From MADRE2 sp964397015 (lineage in GTDB: Bacteria > Desulfobacterota > Desulfobacteria > Desulfobacterales > Desulfobacteraceae), in NCBI GenBank assembly GCA_964397015.1, contig CAYNHL010000028.1, positions 1 through 31,517 of the forward strand: a stretch of 31,517 nt of DNA. Reading direction: 5' to 3'. Positions 7,717 through 16,567 of the stretch are shown here, piece by piece; the stretch's first letter is position 1, and each line of letters begins with the position of its first letter. Both the position numbers and the translations under genes were made by a program. A model generated the notes under the pieces. That model was not told the DNA's origin. It searched no databases and was given only the letters and a program-made list of their open reading frames with translations.

Positions 7717-10392
7717 TTAATCAACCAGTTTATGGGTCTTTATATAGGACTTTACAAATTCGATTTCCTGTTTCAGTGTCGTGACCCGGTTGTCAAGCCG
7801 CTCATCGAGCAGGGCATCGAGGATCCTTTTGAAAACAGGACCGGGTTTCAGCCCCATGGCAAGAAGGTCCTTTCCCTTCAATATTGTCTGCTGGTCCCTC
7901 AAATGAGTGTAGTAATAAGAAATGGCTTTTACGGTTTTTTTCTTTGTGGAAAGTGCCATCATGTAAAGTATGAATTCAGTTTTGAAATGTACCAGTTTGC
8001 GGTACAGCTGACTGTTTGAGAAAGAAGGTGTATTTTCTATTACATACAGGCATTTTTCCGCTTTGTACCTTTTTTCGAGCAGAACGGCCTTTTCTTTTTC
8101 CGGCATTTTCAGTTTCAGGCAGATATCCCTGGATACCCTGTAGGTACTGTTGTGGATAAGTGCCATGAAATACACCGACCACCTGGGATAATCGGATTCG
8201 ATATGAAGAAGGTCATGCCAGGAAACCGCCTTGTTGACCGCTTCAAGCAGCTGGTACGTGGTATCGTTCAAATTCAGCTGAGGATGGATGATCTTGTCAA
8301 GGCTGTAGGACTGCATCGTCCTGATGGCCGGAATGGGATCTTCTTCCTGCAGTATCTGCTTGATCTCGGACAGGGTCCGCAGCCCTGACAGGTTTTTGAA
8401 ACAGTCGATTTTAACGGCATTGCGGATCAGGTTGGAGGTGACCTTGCCGATTTTAAAACCAAACCGGTTGGCAAATTTAATTGCCCTGAATATCCGGGTC
8501 GGATCCTCGACAAAACTCAAGTTATGGATGGTACGGATGGTTTTGTCTTTCAAGTCTCTTGTGGCGCCGAAAAAATCGATCAATGTACCGAACTGGTCTG
8601 GATTCAGGTGTATGGCCAGGGTGTTGATGGTAAAATCCCTTCGTGACAGGTCCAGCTTGATGGAACTTTTTTCCACAATGGGCAATGATGCCGGCGTGGC
8701 ATAATACTCAAGCCGGGCAGATGCCACGTCGATTTTCGAAAAATCGGGCAGAACTATAACCGCTGTACCGAATTTCTTGTGGGTATTGACCCTGAAACCG
8801 TTCTTTTCGGCATAATACCGGGCAAAATGGATGCCGTCTCCTTCAACCACTATATCTATGTCATCCACGTTTCGATCGAGCAGAAGATCCCTTACAAATC
8901 CACCGACGACATAGGTATTGTAATTGAGGTCTACCCCGGTTTCTCCAATGGATTTGAGTATATCAAGAGTCCTTGCATCGAGCCTTTGGGCCATGGTGTT
9001 ACCCACATGTTTTTTCCTTGCCGTCTGGATTGACTGCTGCCGGTCCTCTGATTTTTTTAAAATATCATTTTGTTCAACCAGGTGATTGAAAAAATCGGTC
9101 CGTGTTATCACCCCCCTGATGATTTTATTGTCCATTACAGGAAGGATTCGTTGTTTGCCCTCGATTATTTTCTCTTCAATCTCAGCCATGCCTGCCGATG
9201 AATCTATGGTTTGAATCTCGGAATTCATATAGTCCTGGACCGGCAGCTGCCCTAAGCTGTGAAACAGTACTTTTTCAATCACCTGCCTGGTGATTATGCC
9301 CTGAAGTTCATTTTTTTCGGTATCCAGAACCAGCAGGGAGTTGATGTTGTAACGCGTCATCAGCTGCCCTGCCTTCCTGCAGTCTGCATGGGGTTCAACA
9401 GTGATTGCCGGAGAAGACATCAACTTGTCCACGATGCTGAAAGGCTTGATTTCGGTCTCGAGCAGGTTAAGCAGGATCAGTTCGACCTGTGCAAGGGTTT
9501 TTCCGTCAATGGTTGCAGATGCGGCATAGGGATGCCCCCCGCCGTCAAAATGCTGTAGCAGCCTGCCCACATCCACTTCCAGTATACGGCTTCTGGCAAT
9601 GATGGTCACCTTGTGTCCCATCAGGGCAATGACAAAAAACACGCTTAAGTTTTCCATCCGGATTATTTTCTGTACAATGATGGCCAGCTCGGCAATATAG
9701 ACAGGAGAGGAGATGGTGGAAACATGAATGTCAATACCATGGATGCGGTGGCACACTATTTCATTGAGCAGTTCATTGAGCCAGGTAACCTGCTCCGATT
9801 TGATTTCCTTGACAACCAGGTTTGTAATTGTGTCAAGACTGGCACCGCATGAAAGCAGGTATGCCGCCTGTTTGAGATCTTCTGCCGTGGTGGACACAAA
9901 GGTAAAAGATCCTGTGTCCTCATAAATCCCGAGTGCCATCACGGTTGCCTCATCCGCCGAAATGCTGATTTTCCTTTTGCGAAGCAGGTTTACCAAAATG
10001 GTAATGGTCGCTCCAAGGGGTTGAAACACCGATATGATACCGGTCAAATCACCTTCAAGAGGGGGGTGGTGGTCATAAATATGGATGGTGATATCCGGTT
10101 TGTCGAGCAGTTTTGAAACACCTGAAAGGCGGTCCGGCTGCCGGGTATCAACAAGCACCAGGCGTGATACAGAATCAAAGTCCACATCTTCGGGGTCCGC
10201 CATGTTAAACAGGTATCCCATGGAATTGATGAAAAAATTTCTCAAGGTTTTTTCCTGTGATCCCGGAAAAATAATAACTGCATCACAATATAGTTTCTGT
10301 GCGGCCAGCATGGATGCGATGGCATCGAAATCAGCATTTATATGGCTGGTTATAATTGTTTTTGCTTTAATTTTATACTTTTTTTCGCCCAA
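7717..10392 (-). CDS. DHH phosphoesterase - CBS pair - tRNA nucleotidyltransferase fusion
   Basis: An 891-residue multidomain protein. Residues 10-190 form a DHH phosphoesterase (TSHINADFDAIAS at 15-27, VDTRQ, DHH at 107-109). A DHHA1-type RNA-binding segment ends in GGGHP at 284-288. Two CBS domains follow (about 323-378 and 386-441). From about 465 comes a poly(A) polymerase/CCA-adding head: GGFVRD, the catalytic DxD at D511/D513, and SRRDFTINTLA at 583-593. The RNA-binding helices include EDPTRIFRAIKFANRFGF. Such fusions occur in Aquifex and deltaproteobacteria, where CC-adding and A-adding work can be split between enzymes; this one could be CC-, A- or fully CCA-adding. The start is TTG 10392 with AGGAG seven bases upstream; no in-frame ATG lies near. 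It probably forms an operon with trpS. Confidence 0.92.
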   Translation of the reverse strand: MGEKKYKIKAKTIITSHINADFDAIASMLAAQKLYCDAVIIFPGSQEKTLRNFFINSMGYLFNMADPEDVDFDSVSRLVLVDTRQPDRLSGVSKLLDKPDITIHIYDHHPPLEGDLTGIISVFQPLGATITILVNLLRKRKISISADEATVMALGIYEDTGSFTFVSTTAEDLKQAAYLLSCGASLDTITNLVVKEIKSEQVTWLNELLNEIVCHRIHGIDIHVSTISSPVYIAELAIIVQKIIRMENLSVFFVIALMGHKVTIIARSRILEVDVGRLLQHFDGGGHPYAASATIDGKTLAQVELILLNLLETEIKPFSIVDKLMSSPAITVEPHADCRKAGQLMTRYNINSLLVLDTEKNELQGIITRQVIEKVLFHSLGQLPVQDYMNSEIQTIDSSAGMAEIEEKIIEGKQRILPVMDNKIIRGVITRTDFFNHLVEQNDILKKSEDRQQSIQTARKKHVGNTMAQRLDARTLDILKSIGETGVDLNYNTYVVGGFVRDLLLDRNVDDIDIVVEGDGIHFARYYAEKNGFRVNTHKKFGTAVIVLPDFSKIDVASARLEYYATPASLPIVEKSSIKLDLSRRDFTINTLAIHLNPDQFGTLIDFFGATRDLKDKTIRTIHNLSFVEDPTRIFRAIKFANRFGFKIGKVTSNLIRNAVKIDCFKNLSGLRTLSEIKQILQEEDPIPAIRTMQSYSLDKIIHPQLNLNDTTYQLLEAVNKAVSWHDLLHIESDYPRWSVYFMALIHNSTYRVSRDICLKLKMPEKEKAVLLEKRYKAEKCLYVIENTPSFSNSQLYRKLVHFKTEFILYMMALSTKKKTVKAISYYYTHLRDQQTILKGKDLLAMGLKPGPVFKRILDALLDERLDNRVTTLKQEIEFVKSYIKTHKLVD

Positions 10393-10405
10393 TTAAGAAC
10401 TCCTG

Positions 10406-10434
10406 TTGTATTCTTTGAATAATCTTTATATAGT
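10406..10434 (+). promoter_or_regulatory. pilC: Candidate promoter for pilC
   Basis: TTGTAT (10406-10411), 17 bases, then TATAGT (10429-10434): a fair sigma-70-type pair 93 bases before the pilC start. It overlaps a candidate promoter on the other strand. Prediction by eye only. Confidence 0.35.
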
Positions 10435-10453
10435 ATATCAGGTCAAAATACAA
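10425..10453 (-). promoter_or_regulatory. Candidate promoter for the DHH/CBS/nucleotidyltransferase-trpS unit
   Basis: On the minus strand TTGTAT (complement of 10448-10453), 17 bases, then TATAAA (complement of 10425-10430), about 33 bases before the TTG start. It overlaps the plus-strand candidate, so the two divergent units could compete for polymerase. Confidence 0.35.
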
Positions 10454-10526
10454 TGAACTGCCCCGGAGCCTGGAAATACGGGGTAAAAAAGGCACGGAAA
10501 TATCAAACAATTTGTGAGGAAGTGAT

Positions 10527-11738
10527 ATGCCGCAGATATTTCAATGGAAAGGAACCAATCCCAAAGGCCGAAAAATCAAGGGGGAGATGGAAGCTGAAAC
10601 CAAGGACCAGGTTCGCTCATCACTTTTGAGACGTAAGATCAACCCCACCAAAATCAAGCCTAAACCAAAAGACCTGTTTGAAAATGTTACTTTTCTGCAG
10701 CCCGGAGTCAAAGAAAAAGATGTCATTGTATTTTCCAGGCAGTTTTCAACCATGATAGACGCTGGTCTGCCATTGCTTCAATGTCTTGACATCCTTCAGG
10801 CCCAGCAGGAAAATCCCACGTTCAAAAAACACTTGAAATCAATCAAGGAATCTGTCGAAACCGGTGAAACATTTGCCGATTCGCTGAAAAAATTTCCCAA
10901 AGTGTTCAACGAGCTGTATGTCAACATGGTAGCGGCCGGTGAGGCCGGCGGTATACTGGATGTCATACTGAGCCGGCTGTCCAATTACATGGAAAAAATG
11001 TTCAAGCTCAAAAAACAGGTAAAGGGCGCAATGACCTATCCAGCCATTACACTGGCGGTTGCCTTCATTGTTGTCGGAATCCTTTTGGTATTTGTTATCC
11101 CGGTTTTTGAACAGATGTTTTCTGATTTTGGCGGTGCACTGCCCACACCAACCCTGATTATCGTTGCACTCAGTGATTTTGCCATAAATTATATATGGTT
11201 TATCCTTGCCGGCATTGTTATCATAGGGGTCGCCTTCAACAGGATTTACAAAACCAAAAAAGGAAGGCTGTTTTTTGATGATCTTTTTTTAAGGCTTCCG
11301 GTTGTCGGGATTCTGATCCGTAAGGTTGCAGTGGCCAAATTTACCAGGACCGCCTCCACCATGCTTTCAAGCGGAGTTGCCATACTTGATACGCTGGACA
11401 TCGTGGCCAAGACTTCGGGAAACAAAATCGTGGAAAATGCCATCTATGATGTCAAAACCGGTATTTCAGAAGGACGGTCCATGGCCGATCCTCTGACGGA
11501 AAGCGGAGTGTTCCCGGCCATGGTCTGCTCGATGATTGCCGTGGGAGAATCCACCGGCGCCCTGGACACCATGCTGAGTAAAATCGCTGATTTTTATGAC
11601 GACGAGGTGGACCAGGCGGTGAAAAACCTGACCGACATGATAGAACCCTTTATGCTCGTGTTCCTGGGAACCATTGTCGGCGGCATGGTTGTCGCTATGT
11701 ACCTGCCCATTTTCGAAATGGCAGGCGCCATCAGCTAA
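10527..11738 (+). CDS. pilC: Type IV pilus / type II secretion inner-membrane platform protein, PilC family
   Basis: A 403-residue inner-membrane protein with two T2SSF repeats (about 65-190 and 268-390) and membrane segments at about 171-195, 208-238 and 372-395. The N-terminal domain FQWKGTNPKGRKIKGEMEA is typical of PilC. The phrases FSRQFSTMIDAGLPLLQCLDIL and FTRTASTMLSSGVAILDTLDIV are the paired conserved blocks. PilC recruits the assembly and retraction ATPases and organises pilin polymerisation. The family also includes GspF, but the length and N-terminus fit PilC better. ATG 10527 has GAGGAAG just upstream. Neither pilB, pilT nor a pilin gene is in the window. The next gene, a histidine kinase, starts 8 bp after the stop. 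Confidence 0.93.
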   Translation: MPQIFQWKGTNPKGRKIKGEMEAETKDQVRSSLLRRKINPTKIKPKPKDLFENVTFLQPGVKEKDVIVFSRQFSTMIDAGLPLLQCLDILQAQQENPTFKKHLKSIKESVETGETFADSLKKFPKVFNELYVNMVAAGEAGGILDVILSRLSNYMEKMFKLKKQVKGAMTYPAITLAVAFIVVGILLVFVIPVFEQMFSDFGGALPTPTLIIVALSDFAINYIWFILAGIVIIGVAFNRIYKTKKGRLFFDDLFLRLPVVGILIRKVAVAKFTRTASTMLSSGVAILDTLDIVAKTSGNKIVENAIYDVKTGISEGRSMADPLTESGVFPAMVCSMIAVGESTGALDTMLSKIADFYDDEVDQAVKNLTDMIEPFMLVFLGTIVGGMVVAMYLPIFEMAGAIS

Positions 11739-11746
11739 GAGGTTGA

Positions 11747-13045
11747 ATGCATTTTCATACTGTTCCGGTTTCCATAGAGAAAAAGAGTGTAAAAGATCTT
11801 ATTCTCGCCCGGGCGCTGTTTGCCATTTTTCTTTGCATGGGCTGTTTTATATACAGTGCCAGCGAGAACCTCTCATTTTACAGCCAGCCCTTTGTTTCAC
11901 TGTACAATCTGTCGGCTGTCATCCTGTTTGCATCCATTGGATATATCATCCTGCATTACAATCTGACCAGTTTTACCTGGTTTGTATACTTTCAATTGAT
12001 ACTGGATACATTTTTCATTTCCGCAGTGGTTTTTATTACCGGCAGTTCTGAAAGTATTTTTACATTTTTGTACCTGCTGGTCATCATTTATTCCAGCATG
12101 CTGGTGCTGCTCAAGGGCAGCCTGATCATAGCGACACTTGTTGCAGCAGAGTATACAGCATTGCTGCTGCTTGAACATTACGGCATACTGGTGCCCTTTG
12201 GCCAGTCACAGGGATTGTCCGGCACGGTTGAGGTCAGCCAGGTGATCTACAAGGGCATTGTCGTTGCCGGTGCAGGCTATGCCATCGCCGGGCTCAGCGG
12301 TCTTCTGGCCCTGCAGACACGGCGTGCCAGGCAGGAGCTGAAAATCACCCGCCAGCACCTTACCCGGGTTGAAAAAATGACTGCAATGGATGAAATGCTG
12401 TCAGGGGTGGCTCATGAGATAAAAAATCCGCTTGCATCGTTGTCCGGGTCCATTCAACTGCTCAAGGATGAATGCGATCCAGGTTCTTCAGAAGAAAAAC
12501 TGATGCAGATTATATTGCGGGAGACAGACCGGCTCACCCAGATAGCCAATGACATCCGGCTGTTTTCAAAACCCGGTAAATCCGGTGCCGTGGTTTTGCG
12601 CATGGAAAAAGTCCTCAGGGAAACTATTGAATTGTTTGCCAATGACCCTAAATGGCAGGACAGGATCGAAATATTTGTCAAGTTTGAAAAAAATATTTTC
12701 GTGTTCATGGATCCTGTGCACTGCAAGCAGATTCTCTGGAATTTATTGACCAATGCCGCCCAGGCAATTACAGGTACCGGAAAAATTTATATCCATCTTT
12801 ATTCCCCCAAACAAAACCGGGTCTACCTTGTTATCAAGGATACCGGGAAGGGCATTTCCAAAAAAGAGGCATTGTCTGTTTTTGATCCTTTCTACACCAC
12901 CAAGCAGGAGGGATCTGGCCTTGGTCTTTCAATTGTCCACAAAATAGTTGATACTTATGACGGCATGATTGATTTTGAGTCCGAGCCTGGAAAAGGTACT
13001 GTTTTTACACTGATTTTCAATTATGCACCCCCACCTGTCCAATAA
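11747..13045 (+). CDS. Membrane sensor histidine kinase, PilS/NtrB-like
   Basis: A 432-residue kinase. About six hydrophobic segments (roughly 20-38, 53-70, 78-98, 104-122, 126-143 and 168-188) are followed by a coiled linker, a HisKA domain with phosphoacceptor H223 in GVAHEIKNPLASLSGSIQLL, and a HATPase_c domain with N-box NLLTNAAQAI, DTGKGI, FYTTKQEGSGLGL and GKGTVF. The six-segment sensor module and position after pilC resemble PilS, which works with the sigma-54 activator PilR to control pilin expression. No response regulator lies next to it, since the next gene is lysS, so the partner is unknown. There is no PAS domain. AAGAGG lies just upstream of the ATG. Confidence 0.88.
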   Translation: MHFHTVPVSIEKKSVKDLILARALFAIFLCMGCFIYSASENLSFYSQPFVSLYNLSAVILFASIGYIILHYNLTSFTWFVYFQLILDTFFISAVVFITGSSESIFTFLYLLVIIYSSMLVLLKGSLIIATLVAAEYTALLLLEHYGILVPFGQSQGLSGTVEVSQVIYKGIVVAGAGYAIAGLSGLLALQTRRARQELKITRQHLTRVEKMTAMDEMLSGVAHEIKNPLASLSGSIQLLKDECDPGSSEEKLMQIILRETDRLTQIANDIRLFSKPGKSGAVVLRMEKVLRETIELFANDPKWQDRIEIFVKFEKNIFVFMDPVHCKQILWNLLTNAAQAITGTGKIYIHLYSPKQNRVYLVIKDTGKGISKKEALSVFDPFYTTKQEGSGLGLSIVHKIVDTYDGMIDFESEPGKGTVFTLIFNYAPPPVQ

Positions 13046-13052
13046 CAAAATC

Positions 13053-13082
13053 TTGACAAACAACCTGCAATTGCGATATCAA
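13053..13082 (+). promoter_or_regulatory. lysS: Candidate promoter for lysS and the envelope gene block
   Basis: A perfect TTGACA (13053-13058), an 18-base spacer and TATCAA (13077-13082), about 63 bases upstream of lysS in the 99-bp gap after the kinase gene. It would drive lysS and the closely packed lol-bam-lpx genes. No terminator is visible before it. Confidence 0.4.
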
Positions 13083-13144
13083 TGAGCGTTTTGCATTTAT
13101 AAACCATAACCATCACCAATATTTATACAAAAGAAACCAATACA

Positions 13145-14632
13145 ATGACAGATCAAAATGACAAACTCAAAGCACTGCGAAAAGACAAAATCGATGAAAT
13201 AAAGAACATGGGGATTCCCCTGTATCCCAATGATTTCAAGACTACTCATTCCATTGCACAGATCAAATCCATCATAGATGAGCATCCTGAACAACTCGGT
13301 GAAAACGGGATTGTATGTTCTGTCGCCGGCCGCATGATGGCAGTGAACAATATGGGAAAATCCTCCTTTATACGGTTCAAGGACAGTACCGGCATCATCC
13401 AGGCCTATCTTAAAAAAAACCTGCTGGCCGACTCATCATATGATCTTTTCAAAAAACTGGACATTGGTGATTTCATCGGCATCACGGGACCTTTGTTTCA
13501 AACCAGGACCGGTGAATGGACCATTCTTGCGCAGGAATTCAGGCTGCTTTCCAAGGCGCTGCGCCCGCTTCCGGAAAAGTTTCATGGAATCAAGGATCCT
13601 GAAAAACGCTATCGCCAGCGCTATCTGGATCTTATAATGAATGACGGAGCCCGGGCCATTTTTGAAAAAAGAAGCAGTATCATCTCCTGCATGCGCGCAT
13701 TTTTCCAGTCAAACGGCTTCATGGAAGTTGAGACTCCAATGATGCAGCCCCTTGCCGGCGGGGCAGAAGCAACTCCGTTCAAGACCTGGCACAACGCACT
13801 GGGCATGGATCTTTTTCTCCGTATTGCCCCTGAACTCTATTTGAAAAGACTGGTAGTCGGCGGGTTTGAAAAAATTTTCGAAATCAATAGAAATTTCCGC
13901 AACGAAGGCGTTTCGACCCGGCACAACCCGGAATTCACAATGGTCGAATTTTATCAGGCTTACGCTGATTACGAGCAATTGATGAACTTTACCGAAATAA
14001 TGTTTCAGCATATTGTAAAAAATGTCTGCGGATCCGATTCAATTACCTACCAGGGCCATGAAATTGATTTCAGCGGCAGATGGCGCCGCATCCCCATGCT
14101 GGACTCCCTGACCGATATCGGCGGGATAGATCCTGTTATTATCGATGACCCTCAGGCCCTGCTTTTATTTGCTCAGGAGCGCGGGATTCACATAGCCAAA
14201 AAAGACCGGCATGGCAAGATTTTGACCAAACTGTTCGATGTCCTTGTGGAACCGATGCTGATCCAGCCCACATTCATTACCGGATACCCGGTCGAAGTAT
14301 CGCCGTTATCCCGGAAAAATGATAAGGACCCTGAAATCACTGACCGTTTCGAATTGTTCATTGCCGGCAGGGAGATTGCCAACGGATTTTCGGAAATCAA
14401 CGATCCCATGGATCAATATGACCGGTTTCTTCAGCAGGTCAGGCAGAGAGATGAAGGAAACCCGGAAGCTCATATCATGGACAATGATTATGTGAAAGCC
14501 CTGGAATACGGCATGCCTCCAACTGCCGGAGAGGGTATAGGCATTGACCGGCTTGTCATGCTGTTGACCGATGCCGCCTCAATAAGGGAAGTGATTCTTT
14601 TTCCCCACATGAAAAATCTGTCTGACAATTGA
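13145..14632 (+). CDS. lysS: Lysine--tRNA ligase, class II
   Basis: A 495-residue class II LysRS. The N-terminal OB-fold anticodon-binding domain (about 58-135) is followed by the class II catalytic core: motif 1 near VETPMMQPLAGGAEATPF (195-212), motif 2 RNFRNEGVSTRHNPEFTM (249-266) and motif 3 GEGIGIDRLVML near 472-483. It charges tRNA-Lys in the cytoplasm; length is normal. The ribosome-binding site is weak (AAAGAAA). An ATG five codons downstream is an alternative, but the first keeps the usual N-terminus. The stop overlaps the lolC start by one base (TGATG), which links translation of the two. Confidence 0.97.
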   Translation: MTDQNDKLKALRKDKIDEIKNMGIPLYPNDFKTTHSIAQIKSIIDEHPEQLGENGIVCSVAGRMMAVNNMGKSSFIRFKDSTGIIQAYLKKNLLADSSYDLFKKLDIGDFIGITGPLFQTRTGEWTILAQEFRLLSKALRPLPEKFHGIKDPEKRYRQRYLDLIMNDGARAIFEKRSSIISCMRAFFQSNGFMEVETPMMQPLAGGAEATPFKTWHNALGMDLFLRIAPELYLKRLVVGGFEKIFEINRNFRNEGVSTRHNPEFTMVEFYQAYADYEQLMNFTEIMFQHIVKNVCGSDSITYQGHEIDFSGRWRRIPMLDSLTDIGGIDPVIIDDPQALLLFAQERGIHIAKKDRHGKILTKLFDVLVEPMLIQPTFITGYPVEVSPLSRKNDKDPEITDRFELFIAGREIANGFSEINDPMDQYDRFLQQVRQRDEGNPEAHIMDNDYVKALEYGMPPTAGEGIGIDRLVMLLTDAASIREVILFPHMKNLSDN

Positions 14633-15855
14633 TGAAGTTTGAATTTTTCATAGCGGCCCGTTACCTGAAGGCAAAACGAAAAGAACGTTTTATCTCCCTT
14701 ATCACTTTACTGTCAATTCTTGGCGTGGCTCTCGGGGTGATGGCCCTGGTAATTGTGATCGCTGTCATGAGCGGGGCGGAAACTGATTTTAGAAAACGGA
14801 TCCTGGGTCTTGAGCCCCACATACTGGTCATGAACTACCAGGGAAAATTTTTGTATGATGACACGCTTTTGAACGAACTTCAGTCAATTTCAAAAGTTTT
14901 GTCCGTGTCTCCGATTTTGTATGAACAGGCAATGGTCAGGACAGGCAGCGGATTTGCCGGTGCCATGATAAGGGGTGTGGATCCGGAAAACAGCTTTTCA
15001 CTGATCAAGGGTTTTTCCATAGAGGAACTTCAAAAGGCCCTTGTACCTGCTACCGAGTCCAATGCAATTGCCGGTATCATTCTCGGAAAGGAGCTCGCAA
15101 AAAGCACAGGTGCTGCAGTTGGAGAAAAAATCGTGATTGTCTCCCCAAAGGGCATTGCTTCGCCTTTAGGGCCCATTCCCTCCATGAAACGTTTCCGGGT
15201 TACGGGAATATTTGATTCCGGGATGTTTGAGTATGACAATGTCCTGGCATATGTCCATCTTTCGGAAGCCCAGAAACTGTCCGGTGCAAAAGACAGGATA
15301 TCAGCCTATGGTATCTGGATAGAAAATGTTTTTGATGTCAAGAAAACCAGCGCCGACATTTCGTCAAACCTTGGCTACCCTTTTTATATAAGGGACTGGA
15401 TGGATATAAATCAGAGCCTTTTTTCCGCTCTCAAGCTTGAAAAAACTGCAATGTTCATCATACTGACATTGATAATTCTCGTGGCGGCATTCAATATTGC
15501 CAGTGCCCTTATCATGATGGTCATGGAAAAAACCAGGGATATCGCCGTGCTCAAAACCATGGGGGCCACGCAAAAGCAGGTTCGCAGGATCTTCATGATC
15601 CAGGGGATGATTGTTGGAATGATCGGAACACTGACCGGCACTGTTCTGGGTATTGTTTCATGTATTCTGCTGAAAAAATACAAATTCATCGAACTTCCGG
15701 AAGCATATCCTTTTTCCACGCTTCCTGTGCAGCTTGAAACAGCTGATGTACTGGTCATTTCAATTTCAGCGCTTGTCATCTGTTTTGCATCAACCCTGTA
15801 CCCGTCTTACAAGGCATCAGGAATGAACACCGTGGAGGCGCTGCGTTATGGTTGA
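14632..15855 (+). CDS. lolC: Lipoprotein-releasing ABC transporter permease, LolC/LolE family
   Basis: A 407-residue inner-membrane permease of the MacB/FtsX superfamily. There is one N-terminal membrane segment (about 22-46), a large periplasmic domain, and three C-terminal membrane segments in the FtsX domain (about 275-400), including MMVMEKTRDIAVLKTMGAT, the loop that docks on the ATPase. With LolD it extracts outer-membrane lipoproteins from the inner membrane for LolA. Only one permease is present, so it may act as a homodimer (LolF-type); a second gene elsewhere cannot be excluded. The start is ATG 14632, touching the lysS stop, not the TTG one codon earlier. Its end overlaps lolD by 8 bp. 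Confidence 0.93.
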   Translation: MKFEFFIAARYLKAKRKERFISLITLLSILGVALGVMALVIVIAVMSGAETDFRKRILGLEPHILVMNYQGKFLYDDTLLNELQSISKVLSVSPILYEQAMVRTGSGFAGAMIRGVDPENSFSLIKGFSIEELQKALVPATESNAIAGIILGKELAKSTGAAVGEKIVIVSPKGIASPLGPIPSMKRFRVTGIFDSGMFEYDNVLAYVHLSEAQKLSGAKDRISAYGIWIENVFDVKKTSADISSNLGYPFYIRDWMDINQSLFSALKLEKTAMFIILTLIILVAAFNIASALIMMVMEKTRDIAVLKTMGATQKQVRRIFMIQGMIVGMIGTLTGTVLGIVSCILLKKYKFIELPEAYPFSTLPVQLETADVLVISISALVICFASTLYPSYKASGMNTVEALRYG

Positions 15856-16546
15856 ATCCTCAAGGGATCCTTTTATCGAACTTGTATCTGTTTCCAAAGG
15901 TTTTAAAACAGCCAGCGGCAAGATCGACATATTGAAAAAAGCCGGCCTGGCAGTCGAAAAAAAAGATACCATGGCCGTAGTTGGGGCATCAGGCATAGGC
16001 AAATCCACCCTTTTGCACATACTTGGAACACTGGACCCCCCGGATTCAGGAAAACTTATGTTCAAGGGAGAAGATCTGTTTTCTTATGACAGGGAAACGC
16101 TTGCCCGGTTCAGGAGTCTGAAAATCGGTTTTGTCTTTCAATTCCACTACCTGCTCCAGGGATTTTCAACTGTTGAAAACGTAATGATGCCCGGCTTGAT
16201 AAATGGTAATAAAAAAAGTATTGAAAAACAGGCTGTAAATATGCTTGATAGGGTAGGGCTTTCGTCCAAGGTACATGAACGGGTGGAAGATCTTTCCGGA
16301 GGGGAACAGCAGAGGGTGGCCCTGGCAAGGGCCCTAGTGATGGGCCCGGAGCTTCTGCTGGCTGACGAGCCGACCGGAAACCTTGACAGGAAAAACAGTC
16401 AGGCGGTTCATGAACTGATAAGTGAATTGAATAAAGAGCTTGGTATGACAGTTGTCGTGGTTACCCATAACACTGAACTTGCAAAAATGATGGACAAGGC
16501 CGTTACCATACAAGATGGCAGGATTGTCCAGTCCGATTTAATTTAA
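15848..16546 (+). CDS. lolD: Lipoprotein-releasing ABC transporter ATP-binding protein LolD
   Basis: A 232-residue ABC ATPase. Walker A is GASGIGKST at 46-54, the Q-loop follows in FVFQFHYLLQGFSTVENVMMP (typical of LolD/MacB), the signature is LSGGEQQRVALARAL, and Walker B is LLLADEPTGNLD with the switch His in VVVTHN. It powers the LolC permease whose gene overlaps it by 8 bp. LolA and LolB are not in the window. bamA follows after a 21-bp gap. Confidence 0.96.
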   Translation: MVESSRDPFIELVSVSKGFKTASGKIDILKKAGLAVEKKDTMAVVGASGIGKSTLLHILGTLDPPDSGKLMFKGEDLFSYDRETLARFRSLKIGFVFQFHYLLQGFSTVENVMMPGLINGNKKSIEKQAVNMLDRVGLSSKVHERVEDLSGGEQQRVALARALVMGPELLLADEPTGNLDRKNSQAVHELISELNKELGMTVVVVTHNTELAKMMDKAVTIQDGRIVQSDLI

Positions 16547-16567
16547 GAATGAGTCTGGAAAACAATT

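Noticed and set aside
10461..10483. CCCCG/CGGGG stem in the pilC leader as a possible riboswitch or terminator
   Set aside because: Only five base pairs, no T-run and no conserved riboswitch blocks that I recognise.
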